Source: Linanthus parryae (taxonomy: Eukaryota > Streptophyta > Magnoliopsida > Ericales > Polemoniaceae). From it: a DNA stretch of 64,000 bases. This document shows, piece after piece, positions 20,707 to 32,502 of the stretch (its first letter is position 1; each line of letters starts with the position of its first letter). The stretch spans positions 63,348,991 through 63,412,990 of the forward strand of contig JALGPY010000003.1 in assembly GCA_023055425.1 (NCBI GenBank), read 5' to 3'. The position numbers and the translations under genes were made by a program. The notes under the pieces are model-generated. The model was not told where the DNA came from. It saw only the letters and a list, made by a program, of their open reading frames with translations, and did no database searches.

Positions 20707-21962
20707 GATGGTAGCCAAAATCCTTCTGCTGGAAATTAATAACAGAAAATAATGTTCTTGCGAACAGGGGCAAAAAGGGCAAATACCCTTCTTCTTCTCC
20801 CATCGACCCTCTGTGTCTTCTCTGGTCACAATCAAACACAGCCCCCGCTACCCACATCTCTTCCCTCGTCATCTCCTTAACCTCTTCGCCACAACCACAG
20901 CACCGCGTCTCCTCCCAATTCACAGCCATCACCACCGCCTCTCTCAGTGAAGACCACCATCGCCATAAACACCGACGAACCAGACCCACAGTTGGTCGTA
21001 TTCACCCTAAGCCAGACACCATGAATTCACCGACCTCCACAACCGCCATCTCCTCGATCTGCGGCGAATTGAGCAAGTTCCATGACCTCCGGCAAAACCC
21101 AGTAGAAAGCCAACCTAGACGCCGCCCTCAAATCAACCCAGCCTCCGGCGAACTCGCCGGAAGGAACTGCAATCCCTGACCCAAAACCCTGCAATCACCG
21201 CCACCGAACCACCGCAGCCATCGCCACAGCCACCGTCCCCTACTTCTCCGACCCTCTTTCTCACCGTCAATCACTGCTCAACTCCAACGCCTCTCCCTAA
21301 TTCCCAATTACACCGACGAACCCAGAAGAAACGAACCCAGACACCATAGCCATTCCCAATCGCTCTCTCTCTCGCACCGTCCGACCAGAAACCCAGCCAC
21401 CATCACCGAAATCAAACACTGCCGCCGACACCTCTCTCTCTCTGAATCAATCGACCCCTCTCTGGTCTCCAATTCGAACCGCAGCCATCGTAGAACACAA
21501 ACCCAGAGCACCATCGAATTACCGAAACCAACACCAGAACCCTCTTTCTCTTCTCTCTGTCCTCTTCTCTGTTCTTGCTGGGTTTTCTTGCTTAACCTCT
21601 TGCGCTGCTGGTGGGTTGTTGCAGAACAAGTGGTTCAGGTGGGTCTGTGATTGGTCTCAGGTGTAGGCAGTGGCTGGTGGTCACAGTTAAAGGTGAGGAT
21701 AAGTGGCTGAAACTGGTTTGCTTCGTGGGTGTTTGTAGCTGCTGTGGTAATGTATCATGTTGGTGATGAATGGTGCATTAGGTATTGGTAATAGGCAGTG
21801 GTAGTATGAAGGCAAAATTGGGGTTTGGTTGAGAGTGTCCTCCAACTTAATTAAGGACATTAATGGAGCTCGTCTTGGTATTATGTCATTGTACAAAGAT
21901 ATCGTTGAGCAGCTGATATGAATCGGTCCGAGTTGGGAACTTGAGGAGAATTGGACGAAGAC

Positions 21963-22150
21963 ATCGACCCCGGTGTGTTAGATCACACTCGACCATCACG
22001 GGAGCTGGCATTGATCTACGCAATGTGAGCTCGGGGATTCTTCGTTCTCTTTTCGTCAGCAGCAATGGATCAATCGACCCCGGTGTGTTTCGCACACTCG
22101 ACCGCAAGGGAGCTTGCATTGTTCCGTGCAATGTTTGCTTGGGGATTGTT
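21963..22150 (+). repeat. Duplicated hairpin module in the 3' region of Gypsy G
   Basis: Two diverged copies (21963-22042 and 22073-22150) share the order 'atcgaccccggtgtgt', 'cacactcgacc', 'gggagctnGCATTG', 'GCAATG' and 'cggggatt/tggggatt'. Each can fold (GTGTG/CACAC and CATTG/CAATG stems). A similar pair lies at the same relative place in H (60020-60185). Confidence 0.7.
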
Positions 22151-24198
22151 CTTGCTATCTCAGTCAGCACTTATCGGATTTCGTCCCCGACCTTGTGTCG
22201 GTTGTGAGTATTCTTTTCTCTCTCTTTACTTACCGTTTAGGCACATCGTACTTGTCCTAGGATTTTATTTTTCGAATTCTAGGGAATTACTTGAGTACTT
22301 GCTTAATTTCGGTACACACAACTCGTTCACGTTCAAGTAGCTTGAATTATCTCTAAATTTATTGTAGCTACCTTCTTGTGTCGTGGCTTTGACTCCGAGT
22401 AGAATCACCGCCCCTCGCATTTGAATGCTGAGTCTTCTTGGTTAATCTCTAAATTCGTTGAGGACAACGAAGCGCTCAAGTGTGGGGGGAGTTTTAGTCT
22501 TGACTAGCCAGTCAGTGTTTGCATCGCCATGTCTGCATATAGTTTGTTCGTGTCGTATTGTGTCTATTTATGTGGTCCGTGTCGTGATATTGTGATAGTG
22601 TATCGTATTGTGATTTGTTAGTCGTGTATATACTTGTTTGTGTTTGTGTTTAATATTGCACGTTTTCTTATTTGAGTCTACCTACCCTATCGACTGTTTT
22701 GTGTAGTTTCGTTCGTGTCGGCTTGCATGTAGTGTAGGAACTATATGGCAAAAAAACAAAAAATCCAAAAAAAAAATTAAAAAGAGAAAATTTTGAGAAA
22801 AGGGCAATCGAAAGAGGCTAAAATTTGATAAATCGCAAAGTGTGAGGATTTTAGGCGTAGAGCATGATTTGCGACCGAGAGTGACGACGTGAGTCCCCCT
22901 AGTAGGTATAGAGAGAATTTCTTTACGGGAGTGCCTACCTATTTTTAACACTTACGTGATTTTCAAAGCCAAAATTTGTGCCTATTTTCTTACAAGAGCT
23001 GAGCTAGGTGTGAGCTAAACAAGCCGAACATCCATGTGTACGTCTTAGGTAGTCGCCAACCCGCCTCGTAGTGGCACACGAAACAGCTGTGCGAGGACGT
23101 GTATTAGAGCACTCACTGCTTTTAGAACTCACCTTGTAGGACCATTAGACGCCCCAATTTGAGCCTTGGATTCTTTGCTAGCCTTCGGACCTAGGGTGAC
23201 GATTCTTGGCCTTCATCACAAATTGATTAGAATCACCACTTTAGTGCGTCACGAGGGGGTTGTGTAGTTGAGGGGGTTCGATGAGGGAGTGATTATACAA
23301 TTCGTTGAGTTCGACATCTCGCTTGCACTTCATTGACTATCTACGAGGGGATGCGAGGGTGAGTGAGTAGGCTTGCGCACTTCTGTGTGGCGGTGTTCCA
23401 TGCCACTACATCATGGACACAGTTGTGGAGAGCCGTGAGTGCGTGAATCTAATACGCACGGAATTGGGTTGGGAGAACTTAATTGGTGGATCGTGCTAGG
23501 TACCGGTTTTGATTACTTTGGTGTAGGAGGATCGGTTGGATTAGGCACGAGATACATTCATCTTCGGGACTACTTGAGAGGGGTTATGGTTACATTCGAG
23601 TGTGGGGGTGTCGACTTTTGACTTCGGACATTGAGTGTGAGCTTGCGACGACTCCACTCCCACACATGTACTTCATTGATTTTGCGGCTTGGATTTGACA
23701 TGGACTTTGATTGAGTTAGGAGGAGATGACATTTTTTTATGTGATATTCATTCATCGATTTACGTGTTTCCTTCTCCTAGCATATTTGATTATTATTTGA
23801 AGACCACTCGGATATTATTGTTGGAATTTGATGGGATTTTGAGAGAATTGTGAAAATGAAAAAAAAAAGAAAAAAAAGAAAGAAAAAAAAAAACAGAAAA
23901 TAAAGAAAATGAAAAAAAAATGAGAGAAAAAGAAAAAGGAGAGATGAAATAAAGTTTGAGTTGGAATTGAATTGATCATCACTTCATGATAATCGATTTA
24001 AGCCAATGGAGATTGCCCGATCTCAATCAAAAAGATAAAAAGTGTGTTTTGTGTATATATGTGTTTGTGTAGGATCGAGTCGTAGTTTGCATTTGCATCA
24101 TATTGTTGCATTGTCGAGTCTCGTGTCGTTTGCGTCTTGAGTCGGCTAGTAAATAGTGGTTTTACTCGGGACGAGCAAAAGGTAAGTGTGGGGGTATT

Positions 24199-25849
24199 TG
24201 ATAACTCTCTTTTAGGAGTTATTAATATACTTTCTTATGACTTGTATTAGTCTTATTTCACATGATTTATATGTTATATTTGCACAAACATGTGAATTTG
24301 AGGATGTATAAGCCTAAGAGTGAAAAGTTGTGTTTCTACCTTATTTGTGCATGTTTTCTCTCATATTTGCTATGATAATTGCACGGGTTGTTGAGTGTTG
24401 TGTATCTCAGGTAAAATAGGTGCAATGGAGCTTATGAGATGCTTGGATATGCTTGGAATGGAGCTAGATGAAGAGGAGAAAAGGAGACACACAAACGAAG
24501 AAAAGTTGGAAAAGTCACAAAGGACCAGCCTGCACTCTTTTCGATGCCCAGGAAAATCTAAAAATAATTTTGGAGCAAGGCCTGCGGCATTAGAAAGTAG
24601 ACATCCGTAGCTTTCCAACGATATATGGTAGGCCCAAAGACGAGTCCGTATGAGGGAGATACAGCCCGCGCAAAATCAGCAAATAATTCTGTCCGGGAAT
24701 TACAAAGTAGAGGGGCTGAAGTGCAATTTCGGCAAAATAACACTAAGAAACGTGCCCAGCTGGTAAAAAACGGGCAGAGAAGACCTAGTAGCAGAAGATT
24801 CACGTACGGGAGCCATTGGAGAGCAGCTAGGAGCTTGGGGATTGCACGGATTCGCCAAAGCTTTGGCGATTTCATCGTTTGATTCTTCTCTTACCCTCTC
24901 TTTATCATTCTATGGAGAATACTTGTTATTTTAGCATAACAATGAGTAGCTAATTTCTTTGCTAGGCTCTATGGAGAGCCTAGGGTTATGACTTAGACAT
25001 ATTTTTCGGATTTTGTTGATTGCTTCATGCGTTTGATCCAATTAATGTTTATTATTCTTCATCTTGTATTGTGAATCCGTAAGCTAAGGCTATTGACACG
25101 TGTTAGTGATGAATGGAACTACCATGTTAGATGAAGATGATGAACTAGTTGAATTCATAGCTTAATATTACAAACTAATTGATTAGAAATCATGATCTAG
25201 GCTTTATTCTTAGCAACAAGGGAGTCGCGAACCGGAGTTGTTAGTGAACTAGGTGGGTGCTCGACAGAGACTTAACCCGGTTACGAATAAGATCATGTTT
25301 TTATTCCCGAATCATTGAGACCGATAGGAGAGATGAATAGGAGTAGTCATGTGTGGGTAGATTCGGTTAAACTAGTTAGGTAAGTGAATCGGTGGACCGA
25401 CAGGACCCGGTGAACGAAGTTGACTAGCCAGCTAGAACGTAACGGTAGATGGAGGTGGACCGACAGGACCCAAAGTAAACTGTTACGTAAAATTACATGA
25501 GATCGACAGAAGATTGTAAGTGCTATTACCCGGCATAATCAGTTAGTGAGTAATGTGTTTCAATACAAATTCCGGAACTGTCTAAAGACCCTAGGTGATT
25601 CATAGATCGCCTAGTTTTCTCCATACTTTGATTAAATTCTCTTAATTGAAAAATACAAAAATATTGTCTCTACATTCATTTTATTTAGTCGCTTGTTTGT
25701 GGGCGACGAACATTCAAAATCAAACCACTTCTTACCGGTTACTTAGGTATCTTCTAATTGATTCTTAATTAGCTAATAATCGTCTATTTCCCTTGGGTTC
25801 GATACTCGGAGTCGTAAAATACTCCACTTACTACTTGACCGTGCACTTG
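24199..25849 (+). repeat. 3' LTR of Gypsy G, truncated at its right end
   Basis: Begins TGATAACTC after the PPT and matches the 5' LTR with few differences up to 'gaccgtgcacttg'. The 5' LTR continues for about 25 more bases to GTGTCA. The lost end and the missing GAACT duplication show that the right junction was rearranged. Confidence 0.92.
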
Positions 25850-25863
25850 AGATAAGGATAATA
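25850..25863. other. Filler DNA at the G / unit 2 junction
   Basis: Fourteen bases (agataaggataata) match neither G's LTR end nor the Copia-A leader that follows. Short filler like this is typical of end-joining or template-switch repair. Confidence 0.6.
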
Positions 25864-26165
25864 CAAATTAGGTGTTATCTAAAGGATAATAAATAAGGAA
25901 TTATTCGCCTAATTGGACCAAGAGTTGCATGGGATGCAATTGGAAGGGTTCCTACCTAAATAACCAATTCTTGGGTGACTTGCCAAAGCAAGCTCAAGAA
26001 GAAGTGAAATATGGATCATGGACTCACTAGAAAATATATATGATATTTTTCGCATTAATGCTAAGGACTATTAATCCGATTAAAATAGTGGCAGCTACAT
26101 TTAATGATCTAGCCATTGTTGAATATAGTTATACTGTTCAAAATACTAAAATTACACATTTCTCG

Positions 26166-27651
26166 TGTTGACTCAAAGACCCTTAAGTGTGTTTTGAGAA
26201 GTAACAATTTTGAGTGATGAAAGACAAAGACAAAGTATTTCTGAGGCTCCAAGGCCTTGAGATACTGGGCAGAGCTTCAAAGCCTTGAGAGTAGCTTTAT
26301 TATGCTGAATGCTCTAACAATCTTGTGTTGCAGATTGGCTATCTGATAATTAAGATCAGAGATTTGCTGCAAATACTTATGTTTTATATTCTCTATATAT
26401 CTAACACAATTGCAGATATCCTGATCAGAGAGAATCATAGATTTCTGGTTTCAACTTTGAAAGACTGTGAAGCATGTTCAGAGCTTCAAGGCCTTGAGAT
26501 GTGCCTTGAGCTGCTAACAGCTTTACAGAGTTAATTTAATTCTTTCTTGCAGGGTTTGATCTTTATTATTATGATTGTTTAATAACTTGTAAAAGTATTA
26601 AACTAGTTTATCATGAGTTATGTGTTAAAAATTTAATCAGATTATTGTTTTATTCACTCATCCAGTTGTTATTCAGAAATTGGAAATCCAAACATACTTA
26701 GTGCTGTTAGATTTCTGGATTTTGTTGTTGCTGTGTTTTAATGTTGTTGCAGGTTTGTTAAACGTGCAAATACAATCTCAACAAACTCCAACGGATATCT
26801 ACTCAAATGTTTTGAATTTTAGTTGGAAAGGATGAGGATTTGCAGGTACTGAGATCCTAAAATCTCTCATTCAGTTGCAGTGAGTGGATAAAAGACTGGT
26901 TTGAATTTTGAAAGAAGGAGAAGCTTGCAGAGAACTGTGAGAGGTGTGGAATATTCGTGGGAGATCAAACATTCAAACACACATACATTCAGAATTCAAT
27001 TCCAGCTTTCAGAAGATCAATCATTCCAGTTTCCTGAAGAACACATCCAGGCCTTCATAAGCTTATTCTTCTATTGTGTTCTTCTTCTGTATTGTAATTT
27101 GCTTATCTTTTGTATATCTAAAACCTCACTAAACCTAGTGGTTGGTTTTTCAAGTGAACAACAAGAGGTTTTTGTTAGCTCAAAAGTTAGTAGCTGATAC
27201 TAGATAGGTTTGGAACCACAAGCTGTATAGGTGTAAGGGAATTCACTTAGGCTTGAAGATCTAGGGCTGTTTCTGTGTGAGTAATAAGAAGTGTTTGCCC
27301 AATACTGGTGGGATTAGATCACTCAGGCAGAGATTAGGTCCATTGGGACTGAACTCTGTAAATTGCCTTGTGTTCTTTACTTTACTGTTTTGTTATTTTC
27401 TGTTTCACACAACTCAAATCAAACTAGGGTTTATAAACTGTTCAGAACTGGTTATAGTTCAAGGCCTTGAAGCTTTCTGTTTTGCCTTTAAAAGTTTCTG
27501 AATGTTTTCTAAAATCTCAAGGCCTAGAGATTTGAGTCTCTCACATATTTAATTAGTTAAAATTTGTATTTAGCAAAAAGTTTCCATACTTTATTCAACC
27601 CCCCTTCTAGAGTATTTTGGTCCTGTATTTAGTCTACATTACAAACTTTCA
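26166..27651 (+). mobile_element. Solo LTR C, copy in unit 2
   Basis: Starts TGTTGACTC and ends ACTTTCA, flanked by TCTCG on both sides (26161-26165 and 27652-27656). It was copied together with its TSDs, so it is a duplicate and not an independent insertion. Confidence 0.92.
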
Positions 27652-27672
27652 TCTCGTTTTTGTAGAATTCCA

Positions 27673-28767
27673 ATGACAAACAATCACACATCGATTATAT
27701 CCCTGCGATCTTTCCTCGAAAAGGGCAAGTTGTCTGGAACAAATTTCTTGACTGGTACAGAAACTCAAGGATCGTCCTTAAGCAGGAAAAGAAATTGTAC
27801 ATCTTAGACAATCCTATACCAGCACCACCCCAGGATGAGTTTGTTCTAGCTGCCGTGATAGAACATCAGAAACATGTGGATGATTCTAATGATGTGTCTT
27901 GTCTCATGCTTTGCACCATGACCTATGAGCTTCTGAAGCAACACTATAACATGGAAGCCTACCATATAATCGAACACTTGAAATAGTTGTTTCAAGAACA
28001 GGAAAGGCATGAGCGGTATGAAGTGTCCAAGGCACTGTTCAAGAGCAATCTCGCAGATTTAAACCCAGTTGGACCTCATGTACTCCGAATGATCGAATAC
28101 ATGAAGAACCTCACAAGGCTGGGGTTCCCACTCGGCCAAGAGTTAGCAAATGATCTTGTCTTGCAATCCTTTCCTTACAGTTATAACCAGTTCATCATGA
28201 ACTATAACATGAATGAGATCAGTAAAACTCTGCCGGATTGGTGAACATGCTAAGGATAGCTGAACAAAGCATCAATAAAGGCAAAGGCAAAGCCATAATA
28301 ATGGTGAATACTAAGAAGGGCAAGGGAGTTGCCTACTTCTAAAGGAAAGTGCAAGAAACTTGCAAAGTCCAAGGAAGCCCTGAAGCCTAGTGGGGCGTGG
28401 CTAAAGGTGATTGTCACTACTATAGCCAGCCGGGTCACTGGAGGAGGAATTGCCCCAAGTATCTGGAGGATAAAAAGCTTGGAATAGTGATTTCACCACC
28501 ACCAGGTATTTTTGTTATAGACGTCAATCTATCTATTTCTGCATCTTGGGTATTGGATACTGGATGTGGATCTCACATTTGTCGAAATGTGCAGGATTTG
28601 AAAAGAAGTAGAAGACTGGCTAAATGGGAGATGGATTTGCGCGTCGAGAATGGAGCAAGAGTTACTGCATTAGCTATAGGCGTGTATGAGATATCTTTTC
28701 CTTTTGGACTTATTTTAGAATTAGACAATTGCTATTATGTGCCTACTATGAGCAGAATCATTATTTC
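27673..28767 (+). pseudogene. Copia-A gag, copy in unit 2 (broken)
   Basis: Same Gag as at 5283, with the same frameshift after 'acaaatttcttg', the same TAG after EHLK (27984-27986) and the same frameshift at the 'gcctacttctaaagg' site. It has a further frame-breaking change near 28240, where a leucine codon is lost. The zinc knuckle CHYCSQPGHWRRNC is intact here, and LDTGCGSH follows before LTR B. Confidence 0.85.
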
Positions 28768-30253
28768 TGTTGAGTCAAGATCCCTGAATGTGCTTTGACT
28801 GGTAATTGTTTTGAGTGATGAAATACAAAAGGCTAAGACATTAGCAGCAAAGGCATTTCAGTTATCTCAAGGCCTTGAGATTGAATAAACTTCAAAGCCT
28901 TGAGTTATCTTATCCTGCTATGTGTTCTAACATTTTTGTGTTGCAGAATCGGATATCTGATTATGAAAATAAGTGATTTATGGTATATACTTGTGGTTTG
29001 TACTATTTATATATCTAACACAATTGCAGATGATCAGATCAGGAAGAATCAAAGTTATCTGGGTTTAATTTTGAAATGCTGTGAAACAGGTTCAGAGCTC
29101 CAAGGCCTTGAGATATGCCTTGAGCTGTTGACAGTTTTTACAAAACTTAATTGATTCTTTCTTGCAGGTTATGACTCTTAGTATTGTGATTATTTACTCA
29201 CTTCTAAGTGTCTTAAACTTGTTTTTCATGACTTATTTGTTCTAGAGAATATGCATATTATTGTTCTAAGTTTATTAAACAGTTTTATCAGAAACTGTAT
29301 AACCAAACAGTCTCAGTACTGTTAGATTTTTGGATTTTGTTGTTGCAGTGTTTCTATGCTGTTGCAAGGTTGTTAAACGTGCAGAAGAAATCTCAACAAA
29401 CTCCAACGGATATCCACATGAAGCTGTTTGAATTTAAGTTGAAAAAAGAAGGAGGATTTGTAGGAACTGAGATCCTAAAATCTCTCAATCAGTTGCAGCT
29501 GTGGATAAAAAGAGACTGGTTTGAATTTTGAAGGGGAGAGGGGCGTGCAGAATACTCTGAGAGGTGTGACAAATTTGTGGGAGATCATTCATTCAAACAC
29601 ACAATCATTCAAGCTTCATTCCATACTTCTGAAGATCAAATCAATCCAGTCATTCCTGTAGAACACTTCCTGGCTTCAACAACTTATCTTTATACTGTGT
29701 TCTTCATCTGTACTTCATATGTGTATCTCTTTATTATCTTAAACCTCAGTTAACCTAGTGGTTGGTTGTTCAAGTGAACAACAAGAGGTTTTTGTTAGCT
29801 CAACTGTTAGTAGCTGGAACTAGATAGGTTTGGAACCACAAGCTGTATAGGTGTAAGGGAAATCACTTAGGCTTGAAGATATAGGGCTGTTTCTGTGTGA
29901 GTAATAAGAAGTTTTTGCCCAATCCTGGTGGGATCAGATCCCTCAGGCAGAGATTAGGTCCATTGGGACTGAACTCTCTAAATTACTTTGTGTTCTTTAC
30001 TTTTCTGTTTGATTATTATCTGCTGCACACAACTCAAATCAAACTAGGGTTCATAAGCTGCTTAGAATTGTTCACAGCTCAAGGCCTTGAAGCTTACATC
30101 TTTACCTTAGTGAGTTTCAGACAGTTTACAAAATCTCAAGGCCTTGAGATTTGTGTTTTTAAACTTTTAGATTTGCAAAAAGTTTCCATACTCTATTCAA
30201 CCCCCCTTCTAGAGTATTTAGGTCCTGTATTTAGTCTACATTACACACTTTCA
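28768..30253 (+). repeat. LTR B, copy in unit 2
   Basis: Starts TGTTGAGTC and ends ACACTTTCA, 1,486 bp. At several sites it agrees with the 3' LTR of B (15575-16275) against copy 1, which suggests copy 1 holds the private changes. Its four main palindromes are present. Confidence 0.9.
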
Positions 30254-30380
30254 ATCGGTATCAGAGCTTGTGTCACTTTTTTTAGATCTAACAATCTGGT
30301 GACTATGAGTAATGTATGAGATGGTGGATTCTCACAAGGAAGAGCAGCCAACAGACCTCCATTGTTCTGTGGTGACAATC
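30254..30380 (+). pseudogene. Stub of element B leader and gag start, unit 2
   Basis: Contains the PBS (first base changed, CGGTATCAGAGC), the gag start region and the opening codons to 'ggtgacaat', then breaks into Copia-A leader. The early Gly codon has become a TGA (gtatgagatgg for gtaggagatgg), as in unit 3. Confidence 0.85.
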
Positions 30381-30992
30381 AACAAGATAATAAACAAGTT
30401 TGATCTTTTATTGTGGATTGCCCAATCCAAATAAGTAGATCATGTTGATAAGATCAACCAAACAATTAAATAATGACTATTAAATCTCTCAATGGAAATA
30501 TTGCGTTTTTCCTTCTCTTGCCTAAACACCCTTCATGATCAAGGTCAATTAAATTCGGGCTTGTCAAAGCAAGGCGTTTTAATTCACTTTGGTATGTTGC
30601 GGCGACACAAGAAAGTAATGTGTGATTGTTGAAGCAAGAGGTTGGACGCAACTGGACAAAGTCAATTGGATTGATGAGCCTAGTGGCATGACAATTAGGT
30701 GTTATCTAAAGGATAATAAATAAGTAATTATTTGCCTAATTGGACCAAGAGTTGCATGGGATGCAATTGGAAGGGTTCCTACCTAAATAACCAATTCTTG
30801 GGTGACTTGCCAAAGCAAGCTCAAGAAGAAGTGAAATATGGATCATGGACTCACTAGAAAATATATATGATATTTTTCGCATTAATGCTGAGGACTATTA
30901 ATCCGATTAAAATAGTGGCAGCTACATTTAATGATCTAGCCATTGTTGAATATAGTTATACTGTTCAAAATACTAAAATTGCACATTTCTCG

Positions 30993-32480
30993 TGTTGACT
31001 CAAAGACCCTTAAGTGTGTTTTGAGAAGTAACTATTTTGAGTGATGAAAGACAAAGACAAAGTAATTCTGAGGCTCCAAGGCCTTGAGATACTGGGCAGA
31101 GCTTCAAACCCTTGAGAGTAGCTTTATTATGTTGAATGCTCTAACAATCTTGTGTTGCAGATTGGCTATCTGATAATTAAGATCAGAGATTTGCTGCAAA
31201 TACTTATGTTTTATATTCTCTATATATCTAACACAATTGCAGATATCCTGATCAGAGAGAATCATATATTTCTGGTTTCAACTTTGAAAGACTGTGAAGC
31301 ATGTTCAGAGCTTCAAGGCCTTGAGATGTGCCTTGAGCTGCTAACAGCTTTACAGAGTTAATTTAATTCTTTCTTGCAGGGTTTGATCTTTATTATTATG
31401 ATTGTTTAATAACTTCTAAAAGTATTAAACTAGTTTATCATGAGTTATGTGTTTCAAAAGTTAACCAGATTATTGTTTTATTCACTCATCCAGTTGTTAT
31501 TCAATAATTGGAAATCCAAACATACTTAGTGCTGTTAGATTTCTGGATTTTGTTGTTGCTGTGTTTTAATGTTGTTGCAGGTTTGTTAAACGTGCAAATA
31601 CAATCTGAACAAACTCCAACGGATATCTACTCAAAGATGTTTGAATTTTAGTTGGAAAGGATGAGGATTTGCAGGTAATGAGATCCTAAAATCTCTCATT
31701 CAGTTGCAGTGAGTGGATAAAAGACTGGTTTGAATTTTGAAAGAAGGAGAAGCTTGCAGAGAACTGAGATAGGTGTGGAATATTCGTGGGAGATCAAACA
31801 TTCAAACACACATACATTCAGAATTCAATTCCAGCTTTCAGAAGATCAATCATTCCAGTTTCCTGAAGAACACATCCAGGCCTTCATAAGCTTATTCTTC
31901 TATTGTGTTCTTCTTCTGTATTGTAATTTGCTTATCTTTTGTATATCTAAAACCTCACTAAACCTAGTGGTTGGTTTTTCAAGTGAACAACAAGAGGTTT
32001 TTGTTAGCTCAAAAGTTAGTAGCTGATACTAGATAGGTTTGGAACCACAAGCTGTATAGGTGTAAGGGAATTCACTTAGGCTTGAAGATCTAGGGCTGTT
32101 TCTGTGTGAGTAATAAGAAGTGTTTGCCCAATACTGGTGGGATTAGATCACTCAGGCAGAGATTAGGTCCATTGGGACTGAACTCTGTAAATTGCCTTGT
32201 GTTCTTTACTTTACTGTTTTGTTATTTTCTGTTTCACACAACTCAAATCAAACTAGGGTTTATAAACTGTTCAGAACTGGTTATAGTTCAAGGCCTTGAA
32301 GCTTTCTGTTTTTCCTTTAAAAGTTTCTGAATGTTTTCTAAAATCTCAAGGCCTAGAGATTTGAGTCTATCACATATTTAATTAGTTAAAATTTGTATTT
32401 AGCAAAAAGTTTCCATACTCTATTCAACCCCCCTTCTAGAGTATTTTGGTCCTGTATTTAGTCTACATTACAAACTTTCA
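30993..32480 (+). mobile_element. Solo LTR C, copy in unit 3
   Basis: 1,488 bp, TGTTGACTC to ACTTTCA, flanked by TCTCG (30988-30992 and 32481-32485). Nearly identical to the unit 2 copy, including the broken GGCCTAGAG palindrome near 32350. Confidence 0.92.
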
Positions 32481-32502
32481 TCTCGTTTTTTATAGAATTC
32501 CA

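Larger units (their letters stand above)
20213..24198 (+). other. Long non-coding 3' region of Gypsy G with PPT
   Basis: Begins with the 'gcttgttgggaggcaacccaac' block that follows the coding region in Athila-type elements and is also found in H (59870). It then holds a 23-A run and hairpin (20635-20706), a C-rich CCG/CCA-type stretch (about 20800-21560) unlike the rest of the element, a duplicated hairpin module (21963-22150), an internal PPT-like 'agtgtggggggag' (about 22478-22491), a purine-rich stretch (about 23856-23942) and the real PPT 'agtgtgggggta' just before 24199. ORFs here are short and lack recognisable motifs. Pol is absent. Confidence 0.75.
16276..25849 (+). mobile_element. 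Non-autonomous Athila-like Gypsy element G (Gag-protease only)
   Basis: LTRs of 1.68 kb (16276-17951) and 1.65 kb (24199-25849, 3' end truncated by about 25 bp ahead of the LTR's last bases) flank an interior with a TGGCGCCGTTGCCGGGG PBS, one ORF for Gag and protease, 4 kb of non-coding DNA and a PPT (agtgtggggg). No RT, RNase H or integrase motif is present, yet ORF and LTRs are well preserved. This matches the published TR-GAG type of non-autonomous element (LTRs plus Gag only), which would depend on a full element for Pol. It lies in the 3' LTR of B. Confidence 0.85.
25864..30380 (+). repeat. Tandem unit 2 (left-truncated copy)
   Basis: Corresponds to about 3473-7990 of unit 1: leader, solo LTR C with TSDs, gag, LTR B, PBS and the start of B. 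It lacks the first ~310 bp. It shares with unit 3 bases that differ from unit 1 (for example CAATACTGG for CAATCCTGG, and GGCCTAGAG for GGCCTTGAG), so units 2 and 3 are the closest pair. Confidence 0.9.

Noticed and set aside
20606..20989. 127-residue minus-strand ORF rich in Arg, Trp and Glu
   Set aside because: It starts opposite the C-rich segment and runs into the poly-A tract as a Phe run; this is a composition effect with no motif.
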